Made by a program: the position numbers and the translations under genes. From an uncultured Prevotellaceae bacterium (GTDB taxonomy: Bacteria > Bacteroidota > Bacteroidia > Bacteroidales > Bacteroidaceae): a DNA stretch of 64,000 bases. Of this stretch, positions 24,803-33,461 are shown piece by piece. The notes under the pieces were generated by a model. It saw only the letters and a program-made list of their open reading frames with translations, searched no databases and had not been told where the DNA came from. Where the stretch lies: positions 16,162-80,161 of the forward strand of contig CACYRS010000006.1 of assembly GCA_902776935.1 (NCBI GenBank), read 5' to 3'. Positions within the stretch are counted from its first letter, which is position 1; each line of letters begins with the position of its first letter.

Positions 24803-26671
24803 TTATTTCTTTGGTTTCTTCTTATTTAAGTCCTCTGTATTGGTGATAATGGTGACACGGCGATTGCTGTTGTCGCTCATCACATCACGTACGATATCGG
24901 CCACCTGTTGCTTCAGTTCGTTGATAAACTGTCCGGCATCGTATTTCTGATGTTCGATATCGCGAAGCTTCTTCTCCCAGATACCGGTGAGTTCGCAGCT
25001 CTTGAGGAGCTCCTCACGGATAAGGTCGATGAGCTCGATGCCTGTAGGAGTAGCAATCAGACGTTTGCCCTTCCTTTGGATATAATGGCGCTTGAAGAGG
25101 GTCTCGATGATGCTGGCTCGTGAGGAAGGACGTCCGATGCCGTTCTCCTTCATAGCAGCACGGAGGGTCTCGTCTTCAACGAACTTACCTGCCGTCTCCA
25201 TAGCCCTGAGCAGAGAGGCTTCATTATAATAAGGTGGGGGAGTGGTCCATTTCTCGGTGAGGGTAGGCTTGTGCTCGCCCGACTCGCCTTTCACGAATGT
25301 GGGGAGTGTGCGCTCCTCGTCATCCTCTTTCTTAGGCTCGTCTTCGCTGAGCTTGGATTTCTCCTTATCTAAGACCACTCGCCAGCCAGGATCGAGAATC
25401 TCCTTGCCAGTGACCTTGAATTCGATGGAGTCGACTTCTCCGAGGACGGTGGTGGTTGAGAATTTACAATCCGGCAGGAAGACTGCGATGAATCTTCTTG
25501 CCACGAGATCGAAGACCTTCTTCTCGGCATCGCTGAGGTTGTGAGGAATCACTCCTGTGGGGATGATAGCGTGGTGATCGGTAACCTTCGAGGTGTCGAA
25601 TACTCGCTTTGTCTTCTTAAGTGGCTTTCCTCCGATGGGTTTTATCAGTTCTGCATAGGGAGCCACACCGTCGAATTTCGTCTGATAGAGGCCGTTGAGT
25701 GTCTGTGGACACTTCGGATAGATGTCATCCGAGAGATACTGGGTGTCGACACGTGGATAGGTGGTGTATTTCTTCTCGTAGAGCGCCTGGATAAGGTTCA
25801 GCGTCTGCTCGGCAGAGAAGGCGTACTTACGGTTACAGTCCACCTGCAGTGATGTGAGGTCGTAGAGTTGTGGAGGCTGTTCCTTGCCCTCTTTCTTCTC
25901 CACCTTAGTGACAGTAAAAGGCTTGCCCTCGATGGTGGCGAAGGCTTCCTCGCCCTCTTCCTTCGAGGTGAACTTACCCTTGGTGGCCGTGAATGTGGTA
26001 TCTCTATATACTGTCGCAAGTACCCAATATGGCTCGGGCTTGAAGTTCTCTATCTCCTTCTGACGATTCACTATCAGTGCGAGGGTAGGGGTCTGCACAC
26101 GGCCTATGGAGAGCACCTGACGGTTCTGCCCGTATTTCAGGGTGTACAGGCGAGTGGCGTTCATTCCCAAAAGCCAGTCGCCGATGGCTCGCGACAGTCC
26201 TGCGAGATACAGGGGCTGATAGTCGTTCTGGTCCTTGAGGTTGGCAAAGCCCTCACGGATAGCCTCGTCGGTCATCGATGATATCCATAGACGCTTCACG
26301 GGACAGTTGGCCTGAGCCTTCTGCATCACCCATCGCTGGATGAGCTCTCCCTCCTGTCCGGCGTCACCACAGTTCACGATACCATCGGCAGCCTGCATCA
26401 GGCGTTCAATGATACTGAACTGTTTCTTTATGCCGTTATCTTCAATGAGTTTTATTCCGAAGCGAGGAGGCACCATAGGCAACTGCGTCAGTGCCCACGA
26501 CTTCCAGGATGGGGTGTAGTCGCCTGGTTCCTTAAGGGTACAGAGGTGTCCGAAGGTCCACGTCACCTGGTAGCCGTTACCTTCCATATATCCGTCGCGA
26601 GAGGTATTAGCTCCGATGATTCTGGCGATATCCCTCGCAACACTTGGTTTCTCTGCGATACAAACGATCAT
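24803..26671 (-). CDS. topB: DNA topoisomerase III (type IA)
   Basis: 622 residues. It relaxes and decatenates DNA through a 5'-phosphotyrosine intermediate. The TOPRIM start has AEKPSVARDIARIIG and the acidic CGDAGQEGELIQRW (about 101-114). SIGRVQTPTLALIVNRQKEI is the type IA signature, and the catalytic tyrosine is Tyr305 in YTTYPRVDTQYLSDDIYP. The tail is lysine-rich (NKKKPKK) without zinc fingers, normal for TopB. The -7 box is 19 bases upstream of the ATG. Confidence 0.95.
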   Translation of the reverse strand: MIVCIAEKPSVARDIARIIGANTSRDGYMEGNGYQVTWTFGHLCTLKEPGDYTPSWKSWALTQLPMVPPRFGIKLIEDNGIKKQFSIIERLMQAADGIVNCGDAGQEGELIQRWVMQKAQANCPVKRLWISSMTDEAIREGFANLKDQNDYQPLYLAGLSRAIGDWLLGMNATRLYTLKYGQNRQVLSIGRVQTPTLALIVNRQKEIENFKPEPYWVLATVYRDTTFTATKGKFTSKEEGEEAFATIEGKPFTVTKVEKKEGKEQPPQLYDLTSLQVDCNRKYAFSAEQTLNLIQALYEKKYTTYPRVDTQYLSDDIYPKCPQTLNGLYQTKFDGVAPYAELIKPIGGKPLKKTKRVFDTSKVTDHHAIIPTGVIPHNLSDAEKKVFDLVARRFIAVFLPDCKFSTTTVLGEVDSIEFKVTGKEILDPGWRVVLDKEKSKLSEDEPKKEDDEERTLPTFVKGESGEHKPTLTEKWTTPPPYYNEASLLRAMETAGKFVEDETLRAAMKENGIGRPSSRASIIETLFKRHYIQRKGKRLIATPTGIELIDLIREELLKSCELTGIWEKKLRDIEHQKYDAGQFINELKQQVADIVRDVMSDNSNRRVTIITNTEDLNKKKPKK

Positions 26672-26690
26672 GGTTATTCAATTTTGTGTG

Positions 26691-26698
26691 CAAAGGTA
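26691..26698 (-). promoter_or_regulatory. -7 box for topB-uraA
   Basis: TACCTTTG on the minus strand, 19 bases before the topB ATG at 26671. The -33 position falls in a seven-base repeat tract and shows no TTG. Confidence 0.55.
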
Positions 26699-26707
26699 CT
26701 AAAAAAA

Positions 26708-26738
26708 TTAATAATAGATAAATGATAAATGATAATTT
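26708..26738. repeat. heptad repeat in spacer, ATAAATG type
   Basis: ATAGATA, AATGATA, AATGATA and a partial unit lie between the topB and porin promoters. On the other strand these are the same TATCATT-type units as at 3308-3346, 30461-30504, 33429-33461 and 34617-34652. Confidence 0.65.
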
Positions 26739-26802
26739 TTGCCAACTTTATGCTGAAATGTTGAGGATAAAGGTATTAATTTGTTAGATTTTTACTCTTT
26801 TA

Positions 26803-26834
26803 TTTGTCTATTTGAAAGAAAAGCAGTACTTTTG
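26803..26834 (+). promoter_or_regulatory. promoter of the porin gene
   Basis: TTTG (26803-26806), 20 bases, then TACTTTTG (26827-26834). This is the full Bacteroidetes -33/-7 pattern. It lies inside a possible longer reading frame and so supports the ATG at 26874. Confidence 0.65.
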
Positions 26835-26873
26835 CCGACGCAAGAACGAAAAATTAATCATAAGCATGACAAA

Positions 26874-27971
26874 ATGAAACAGAAAACTTGCAAATTAAGG
26901 ACACTAGCGATGATTTTGGCAGTGTTCAGCAGTGTGGCAGCCATGGGCCAAGAAAAGAAGAGTGATGAACCCGACTGGATGAAAGATCTCGCCAGCAGGA
27001 TCACTCTCAACGGCTATGCGCAGGCGGGCTGGAGCTACCAGGACCCCAATGGCGTAAAGACAAATGCCTATAATCTGAAACGCACACTGCTATGGGCAAA
27101 GGCCCGAATCACCGACCGATGGTCGTTCCTGTTTATGCATGACTTCTCAAGTGTAGTACAGGAGTTTTATACCGATTACCGTGTTTCTAACGACAAATCC
27201 CTGAGTGTACGTCTGGGACAGTTTAAGCACTCCTATACGATGGAGAACCCACTGTCGCCAACGGCTCTCGAACTTATCGACGTATATTCTCAGGCAGTGC
27301 TCTATCTCGCCGGTGAGGGTCCTGACCCGCTCAACGGAGTGAACTACGGCCGAGACATGGGACTGATGGTCTATGGTGACCTTGCAAAAGGAGCCCTCCA
27401 TTATGAGCTCGCATTGATGAGCGGCCAGGGTATCAATCGCCGTGACCTGAATAATCAGAAAGACTTTATCGCCAAACTCGAGGTAAGACCCTTCGACGGA
27501 TTCCGTATCGTGGGTTCTGGATATCTGGGAACCGGATGTGCTGTGAATGAAAATGAGGTGGCATGGAATCCCACAATCAAGAAAGGCGACAACTATAAGC
27601 GCAATCGTTACAGCGTAGGTGCTGAATACAAGACTCAGCCCTATACAGGCAGTAAATATAAGGAGGCTCGTCCTGCCAGTATCCGTGCTGAGTGGCTCGG
27701 AGGTAAGGATGGAGATGTTACTTCACGGGGTGGATATGCTACGGTATGTATCCCCGTAGTGGATGCCCTCGACGTGGTAGGTAGCGCTGAGACATTCGAC
27801 AGGAATACCAAGGTGGATGGCTGGGATCAGACAAATCTTACTATCGGACTGCAGTATTGGTATTATAAGAAATGTCGTCTGCAGCTGCAGTACACACGTT
27901 GTCTGTGTGGCGAAAATATCAGTTCCAAGGACTACAACTGGCTCCAGGCCCAAGTCCAAGTTGCGTTTTAA
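26874..27971 (+). CDS. outer-membrane porin, phosphate-selective OprO/OprP-like
   Basis: 365 residues from ATG 26874. A signal peptide (TLAMILAVFSSVAAMGQ) is followed by alternating beta strands. ITLNGYAQAGWSYQD, VKTNAYNLKRTLLWAKARIT and FLFMHDFSSVVQEFYTDYRV resemble the first strands of OprO/P-family porins. Later, RASIRAEWLGG-like and LNAQ/VQVAF-type ends fit a closing beta strand with terminal Phe. It would let small solutes cross the outer membrane. The real substrate cannot be read from sequence. It sits 14 bases before a sodium symporter gene, so both may serve one uptake route. Confidence 0.75.
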   Translation: MKQKTCKLRTLAMILAVFSSVAAMGQEKKSDEPDWMKDLASRITLNGYAQAGWSYQDPNGVKTNAYNLKRTLLWAKARITDRWSFLFMHDFSSVVQEFYTDYRVSNDKSLSVRLGQFKHSYTMENPLSPTALELIDVYSQAVLYLAGEGPDPLNGVNYGRDMGLMVYGDLAKGALHYELALMSGQGINRRDLNNQKDFIAKLEVRPFDGFRIVGSGYLGTGCAVNENEVAWNPTIKKGDNYKRNRYSVGAEYKTQPYTGSKYKEARPASIRAEWLGGKDGDVTSRGGYATVCIPVVDALDVVGSAETFDRNTKVDGWDQTNLTIGLQYWYYKKCRLQLQYTRCLCGENISSKDYNWLQAQVQVAF

Positions 27972-27985
27972 AACTGAAAGAAATT

Positions 27986-29506
27986 ATGATTATAAAGGTT
28001 GTTTTGACGATTATTTTCCTGGTTGTGATGGTAGGTGTGGGTATCTACTCACGCCAGCAGGCCAGAAGTGTTGACGGATTCGTGTTAGGCGGTCGTGCTG
28101 TCGGTCCTTGGCTTACTGCCTTCGCCTTCGGTACTTCATATTTCTCGGCAGTGGTGTTTGTGGGCTATGCCGGACAGTTCGGATGGAAGTATGGCCTTTC
28201 GTCTGCATGGATAGGTGTAGGCAATGCCATTATAGGTTCTCTGCTGGCATGGATACTTCTTGGACGTCGCACGAAACTGATGACTCAGCATATCGAATCA
28301 CGTACGATGCCGGATTTCTTCGGCACCCGTTTCTCAGATCAGGGCCTCCGTGTTGTGGCTTCTGTCATCGCTTTCGTGTTCCTTATACCATATACAGCTG
28401 GTGTTTACAGTGGTATCTCCCGACTCTTCGAGATGGGTTTTGATATACCTTATGAGTATTGTGTGGTGATAATGTCTATCCTGACAGCAGTATATGTTAT
28501 CATAGGCGGATATAAGGCCACAGCGATGAACGACTTCATCCAGGGTATCATTATGCTCTTCGGCATCATGGCGGTAATCATGGCTGTTCTTAATGCACAG
28601 GGCGGACTCCTGGCTGCTGTAGATAAGCTCGCAGCTATCCCTTCAGATGCCGATCCTGCAGTTAACGGAGGTTTTGCATCGTGGTTCGGACCCGACCCGT
28701 GGGGACTCCTTGGAGTGGTTATCCTGACGTCGTTGGGTACGATGGGACTGCCTCAGATGGTGGGTAAGTTCTATAGCATCACTGATGAGAGTGCCATCAA
28801 GCGTGGTACTGTCATCTCTACAGTCTTTGCATTCATCGTGGCTGGCGGATGTTACTTCCTCGGAGGTTTCGGACGTATGTATGAGCCGGTGATAGGCGCC
28901 AACGGAAAGATTGCCTTCGACTCAATCGTTCCTGCCATGCTTATTACACTGCCCGACATACTTATCGCCCTCGTGGTATTGCTCGTGCTCTCAGCATCAA
29001 TGTCTACACTGGCATCGCTGGTGCTGACATCTTCGAGTACGATGACCCTCGACCTTATCTATCGTGACAAGAAGTCACTGCCAGGCGAGGTTGAGGATGG
29101 TACCATCGATGATACCGTAGCAGAGAAGATTGAGCGCCGTAAGGTTGTTGTGATGCGTGTGCTGATAATGTTCTTCATCGCGATATCACTGCTGATAGCA
29201 CTTAATCCTCCTACGTTCATCGCCCAACTGATGGGTATCTCATGGGGTGCTCTCGCAGGTGCCTTCCTCGCACCGTTTATGCTGGGTCTTTACTGGCGTG
29301 GTGTCACAAAGACTTCCGTATGGGCTTGTTTCGTATGGGGCGTAGGTCTCACGGTGATAAATATGTTGGCAGGCAATCCCATCAACCCAATCAACTGTGG
29401 AGCCATTGCGATGGTGGGTGGATTCCCCGTAGTATGGCTCGTAAGTCTGTTTACCAAAAAATTACCAAAACAAACAGTCGACACTATTTTTGAGTGTTAT
29501 GAGTAG
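27986..29506 (+). CDS. sodium:solute symporter (SSS family)
   Basis: 506 residues with about 13 membrane segments. SVDGFVLGGRAVGPWLTAFA, AFGTSYFSAVVFVGYAGQFG and VVIMSILTAVYVIIGGYKAT are SSS-family signatures, and the SASMSTLASLVLTSSSTM segment holds the sodium-site serines. It uses the sodium gradient to import a small organic solute. Sequence alone does not separate proline, pantothenate, sialic acid and sugar carriers. ATG 27986 is chosen because an earlier in-frame ATG would overlap the porin by 100 bases and does not add a membrane segment. Confidence 0.88.
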   Translation: MIIKVVLTIIFLVVMVGVGIYSRQQARSVDGFVLGGRAVGPWLTAFAFGTSYFSAVVFVGYAGQFGWKYGLSSAWIGVGNAIIGSLLAWILLGRRTKLMTQHIESRTMPDFFGTRFSDQGLRVVASVIAFVFLIPYTAGVYSGISRLFEMGFDIPYEYCVVIMSILTAVYVIIGGYKATAMNDFIQGIIMLFGIMAVIMAVLNAQGGLLAAVDKLAAIPSDADPAVNGGFASWFGPDPWGLLGVVILTSLGTMGLPQMVGKFYSITDESAIKRGTVISTVFAFIVAGGCYFLGGFGRMYEPVIGANGKIAFDSIVPAMLITLPDILIALVVLLVLSASMSTLASLVLTSSSTMTLDLIYRDKKSLPGEVEDGTIDDTVAEKIERRKVVVMRVLIMFFIAISLLIALNPPTFIAQLMGISWGALAGAFLAPFMLGLYWRGVTKTSVWACFVWGVGLTVINMLAGNPINPINCGAIAMVGGFPVVWLVSLFTKKLPKQTVDTIFECYE

Positions 29507-29535
29507 TTTGCAACCAAGTTGCACGTAATGTGCCG

Positions 29536-29543
29536 TATCTTTG
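29536..29543 (+). promoter_or_regulatory. -7 box for the Zn/Cd ATPase gene
   Basis: TATCTTTG, 29 bases before ATG 29573. No well-spaced -33 box was found. Confidence 0.5.
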
Positions 29544-29572
29544 CAGCCGAAAAGGTAATAAAAAGCAAAGAT

Positions 29573-31567
29573 ATGGCACATTTTCATGAACATAATCACA
29601 GTCATTGCGAGAGTTGCTCACACGGGCATGAGCATCATCATGAGCACGAACATCATGAGGCCCATGAACATCATCATCATGAGCACTCGCTGAAGAAACA
29701 AATCTGGCTTATCGGCATCACTGTTGTATTGCTGATAGCAGCTGTCGTAATTGAGAAGAACCTTAGTCTTGAGACCTGGCAACTGCTGCTGGTTTATCTC
29801 ATTCCTTATTTAATTATAGGTCATGAGACTCTCCACGAGGCATGGGAAGGGATAATGAAGGGCGATGCCTTCAATGAGCATTTCCTCATGTCGGTGGCTA
29901 CCATCGGAGCCTTGTGTATAGGATTCCTGCCTGGTGCAGAGACGGAATTCCCAGAGGCTGTGTTTGTGATGCTCTTCTTCCAGATAGGAGAACTCTTTGA
30001 GGGGTATGCCGAGGGAAAGAGTCGTGCGAGCATTGCTCATCTGATGAATATCCGGCCTGACATTGCGCACTTAGAAGACTCTCAACTAAAAGATGTCTCT
30101 CCCGAAAAGGTCGCTGTTGGCTCTGTCATTGTGATTCGTCCTGGCGAGAAAGTGCCTTTGGACGGTGTGATCATCGAGGGTAATAGCGCCTTGAATACCG
30201 TTGCCCTTACGGGTGAGTCGTTGCCGAGAGACGTGAAGGTGGGCGACGAGGTGATCTCCGGGTGTGTGAATCTCTCTGGAGTGCTGAGAGTACGTACCAC
30301 GAAAGCCTTTGGCGAGAGTACTGTGGCAAAGATAATCAACCTTGTGGAGAATGCTGGCGAAAACAAGTCGAAGAGCGAGGCCTTCATCACTCGTTTTGCA
30401 CGTGTATACACTCCAATAGTGGTTTTCCTCGCCATTGCATTGGCCATCCTCCCACCGACATTATCATTTGTCATTTATCATTTATCATTTCTCTCCACTT
30501 TTCCTACTTGGCTCTACCGTGCCCTGATGTTCCTCGTGGTATCTTGTCCTTGTGCCCTCGTGATAAGTGTTCCCCTGACGTTCTTCGGAGGTATCGGAGG
30601 AGCATCCCGGAAAGGTATTCTCGTGAAGGGAGCCAACTATATGGATGTGCTGGCGAAGGTAGGTACGGTAGTGTTTGACAAAACCGGCACACTCACTCAC
30701 GGACAGTTTGCCGTTACTGCAGTCCATCCTGACGAGTGCGATGAGAATGAACTCCTTCACCTCGCAGCCCACGTGGAGCACTTCACTACCCATCCTATTG
30801 GTGCTGCCCTCCGTGATGCCTTCCCAGATGAGGCTACCGACGGATGTGAGGTTTCTGAGGTTGAGGAGATAGCTGGTCATGGTATCCGTGCGAAGGTGGG
30901 CGACAGAGTCGTCTGTGTGGGTAACACGAAGATGATGGACAGCATCGGGGCCAAGTGGCACGACTGCCATCATGTGGGAACAATCATCCACGTTGCCATC
31001 GACGGACAGTATGCAGGACATATCGTCATCAACGATAAGATAAAAGGTGACAGTGCTGAGGCTATCGAGGCTCTGAAGAACCTTGGTGTGGAAAAGACGG
31101 TGATGCTTACCGGTGATCGTAAGGAGGTGGCAGATAATGTTGCAAAGACATTAGGCCTCTCAGAATATCATGCCGAACTCCTCCCTGCCGACAAGGTCAA
31201 ATATATTGCTAATGGACAGTGGGCAGTGGATAGTTTTGTTGCTTTCGTGGGTGATGGCATCAACGACGCCCCTGTCCTTGCCCGTGCCGATGTGGGTATC
31301 GCCATGGGAGGTCTTGGCTCTGATGCTGCCATAGAAGCTGCCGATGTGGTTATCATGGATGACAAACCTTCGAAGATAGCCCTCGCAATGAAGATTGCAC
31401 GTCGTACGCTGGCGATAGCTCGTCAGAATGTGTGGTTCGCAATAGGGGTAAAGATTGCAGTACTTATCCTCGCGGCACTGGGTATCGCCACGATGTGGCT
31501 GGCTGTATTTGCCGATGTCGGTGTAACCGTATTGGCTGTCCTCAACGCCATGAGAGCACTGCGTTAA
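29573..31567 (+). CDS. zinc/cadmium-exporting P1B-type ATPase with His-rich N-terminus
   Basis: 664 residues from ATG 29573. The first 38 residues include 19 histidines (HEHHHEHEHHEAHEHHHHEH), a metal-binding tail replacing the usual CxxC domain. The core is complete: TGES (about 213-216), the CPC metal site SCPCALVIS (325-327), phosphorylation Asp369 in DKTGTLTHG, HPIGAAL and GDGINDAPVLARADVGIAMG. The CPC motif and His-rich tail favour Zn/Cd/Pb over copper. The segment LSFVIYHLSFLSTFPTW (about 298-313), before the CPC helix, is encoded by seven-base repeats. Confidence 0.92.
   Translation: MAHFHEHNHSHCESCSHGHEHHHEHEHHEAHEHHHHEHSLKKQIWLIGITVVLLIAAVVIEKNLSLETWQLLLVYLIPYLIIGHETLHEAWEGIMKGDAFNEHFLMSVATIGALCIGFLPGAETEFPEAVFVMLFFQIGELFEGYAEGKSRASIAHLMNIRPDIAHLEDSQLKDVSPEKVAVGSVIVIRPGEKVPLDGVIIEGNSALNTVALTGESLPRDVKVGDEVISGCVNLSGVLRVRTTKAFGESTVAKIINLVENAGENKSKSEAFITRFARVYTPIVVFLAIALAILPPTLSFVIYHLSFLSTFPTWLYRALMFLVVSCPCALVISVPLTFFGGIGGASRKGILVKGANYMDVLAKVGTVVFDKTGTLTHGQFAVTAVHPDECDENELLHLAAHVEHFTTHPIGAALRDAFPDEATDGCEVSEVEEIAGHGIRAKVGDRVVCVGNTKMMDSIGAKWHDCHHVGTIIHVAIDGQYAGHIVINDKIKGDSAEAIEALKNLGVEKTVMLTGDRKEVADNVAKTLGLSEYHAELLPADKVKYIANGQWAVDSFVAFVGDGINDAPVLARADVGIAMGGLGSDAAIEAADVVIMDDKPSKIALAMKIARRTLAIARQNVWFAIGVKIAVLILAALGIATMWLAVFADVGVTVLAVLNAMRALR
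30461..30504. repeat. in-CDS heptad repeat in the P-type ATPase gene
   Basis: Plus strand TTATCAT, TTGTCAT, TTATCAT, TTATCAT, TTCTCTC then CACTTTTCC. It encodes LSFVIYHLSFLSTF, very like LSFIISPLSI in the methyltransferase at 3308-3346. Confidence 0.78.
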
Positions 31568-31588
31568 TCGAGAAAATCGCAAAAAGTC

Positions 31589-31619
31589 TTGCATATTCTG
31601 ATAATTTATCGTATCTTTG
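31589..31619 (+). promoter_or_regulatory. promoter of the AsmA-like gene
   Basis: TTG (31589-31591), 20 bases, then TATCTTTG (31612-31619). It ends 23 bases before ATG 31643. Confidence 0.65.
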
Positions 31620-31642
31620 TCGCAAAAATACGATAGTTGTTT

Positions 31643-33397
31643 ATGAGAATAGGCAAGATTTTTTCCGTTCCCAGGTGGCTGAAGCTTACACTTAAGACCT
31701 TTGCTATTGCTATTGTAAGTCTGGTGCTGATAGTTATGATAGCACTCAATACCAGTTTTGTGCAGAAACCAATTATCGAACTTGCTACTGGGCTCCTCTC
31801 TAAGGAACTGAACACAAAGGTTGAAATTGACGAAATAAATATCAACCCCATTACTCAACGGGTAAGTATCCATAAAGTCCGATTACAAGACCAGAACAAA
31901 CGTGAGATGCTGCTTGTAAGGGAGATATGGGGAAACTTCCGTCTGTTGCCTCTCCTTAAGGGACAGGTTGCACTTAAGGAATTCAAGATAGATGGAGTGA
32001 AGGTGCTGTTAAGCAAACCAGAAAACGGACCAGCCAACTACCAGTTCCTCCTTGATGCTACAAAGAAGAAAGACAAGAAGAAAAAGAAGAAGAAAAACAA
32101 GCCCAATGCCTTTGTCGTTGAACTGGCGCATGCCAAGGTGAAAAATATCCAGGTCACTTATAACGGCATGGACTATCTGCTGGAAAAGGCTGAATATTCA
32201 GATTGGCGTGACAAACGACATGTGAATATCCAGGGCCTGCATTTCAAGACCGACAACCACAAGCCTCGTAAGAACACCAACAAACCCCACAGAGGCTATT
32301 TCGATGCAGGACATCTTGACATGGTAGCGGATCTTGGTGTCGACATCAGTTATATCTCTAAGGATACAATCAGAGGGGCAATCACCAATTGCACTGTTAC
32401 CGACAGCATAACGGGATTCAATATCCACGATGTTTGTGCCGGCATCACCTACAGCAACAAGAATATCCACCTCTCTGATATCAACGTATACCAGTTGGAT
32501 ACACATATCAACATCCCCAAGGCAGATTTCGCTCTCCCGGATAAAAAACTTGGCACAAAATTGAAATACAAGGCTGACAGCATTTACGTGAGAACGTATC
32601 TGAAAGATATCTCAAGACCTTTCGCCCCGGTATTGAAAAACTTCACGATACCTCTCAATGTGAGGTGCAGCCTCAATGGCAATCCAAAAGGTATGTTCTT
32701 TCGTGGGATACATGTCAATACCGATGACAACAAACTCGTTATAAATTCCACAGGAGTGCTTCGCAACATGAAGGGCAAGGAACTCAATCTCCACTTTGAG
32801 GTGTACGACATGGTGGCGAAGCCCGGTATCAAGGACAAGATTATCAATCAGTTCCCGGTAAAGAAGCACATGATGTACCAGATATATGCCCTTGGAGTGG
32901 TGAAGTATCATGGCAGCTTCGATATCCTTTGGCGAAAGGAACAGTTCCGTGGAATCCTGAATACAGAGAAGGGTGACATCGATTTTGAGTTCCAGATTGA
33001 CAACAATAATAAATATCTCTCAGGACGGGTGAATAGCGACTCCCTCATGTTAGGTGACCTCTTCAAACTGAAGAAACTCCATGAGATATCAGCCTCGGCC
33101 ACCTTCAATGTCGACATCTCTAAGCCGAGAACGGCAGAGCGACGTAAGGAGAAAGGTGGCAAACTGCCGTTCGGTACAATTCAGGCAGATATCCGTATGG
33201 TAAACTACAAGGGACTTCACCTCAAGAATATCCATGCAAACATCGAGAGCGATGGTGCTAAGGCTGAGGGTGATATCACCTTGAAGGGAAACCTTACAGA
33301 CCTGATGCTCGAGTTCTCGTTTACGGATACGGAGGCGATGCAGGAGATGAAGGTGAAGCCCAGACTGAAATACCGCCATCTCGTCAGTAGCGATTGA
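31643..33397 (+). CDS. AsmA/TamB-like envelope protein
   Basis: 584 residues from ATG 31643. An N-terminal anchor helix (LKTFAIAIVSLVLIVMIALN) is followed by FVQKPIIELATGLLSKELNT and KVEIDEININPITQRVSIHK, the classic AsmA/TamB opening in which a helix is followed by parallel beta strands. Such proteins bridge the envelope and are thought to move lipids. A lysine-rich run (KKKDKKKKKKKNK, about 144-156) interrupts the domain. It is far shorter than full-length Bacteroidetes TamB (well over 1000 residues) and has no barrel-binding end. It is therefore a short AsmA-type paralogue rather than TamB proper. Confidence 0.7.
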   Translation: MRIGKIFSVPRWLKLTLKTFAIAIVSLVLIVMIALNTSFVQKPIIELATGLLSKELNTKVEIDEININPITQRVSIHKVRLQDQNKREMLLVREIWGNFRLLPLLKGQVALKEFKIDGVKVLLSKPENGPANYQFLLDATKKKDKKKKKKKNKPNAFVVELAHAKVKNIQVTYNGMDYLLEKAEYSDWRDKRHVNIQGLHFKTDNHKPRKNTNKPHRGYFDAGHLDMVADLGVDISYISKDTIRGAITNCTVTDSITGFNIHDVCAGITYSNKNIHLSDINVYQLDTHINIPKADFALPDKKLGTKLKYKADSIYVRTYLKDISRPFAPVLKNFTIPLNVRCSLNGNPKGMFFRGIHVNTDDNKLVINSTGVLRNMKGKELNLHFEVYDMVAKPGIKDKIINQFPVKKHMMYQIYALGVVKYHGSFDILWRKEQFRGILNTEKGDIDFEFQIDNNNKYLSGRVNSDSLMLGDLFKLKKLHEISASATFNVDISKPRTAERRKEKGGKLPFGTIQADIRMVNYKGLHLKNIHANIESDGAKAEGDITLKGNLTDLMLEFSFTDTEAMQEMKVKPRLKYRHLVSSD

Positions 33398-33399
33398 TA

Positions 33400-33436
33400 A
33401 TTAAGGGCCCCGCAACTACGAGGCCCCTTATTATCA
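33400..33436. terminator. bidirectional terminator between asmA-like gene and cydB
   Basis: TAAGGGCCCCGCAACTACGA then GGCCCCTTATTA forms a hairpin of about 11 base pairs with one mismatch. It lies between convergent genes and merges at its right end into a heptad repeat tract. Confidence 0.7.
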
Positions 33437-33461
33437 TTTATCATTTATCCATTATCATTTA
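33429..33461. repeat. heptad repeat at the cydB 3' end
   Basis: TTATCAT, TTATCAT, TTATCCA, TTATCAT, TTA in the spacer, reaching the cydB stop codon. Confidence 0.75.
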
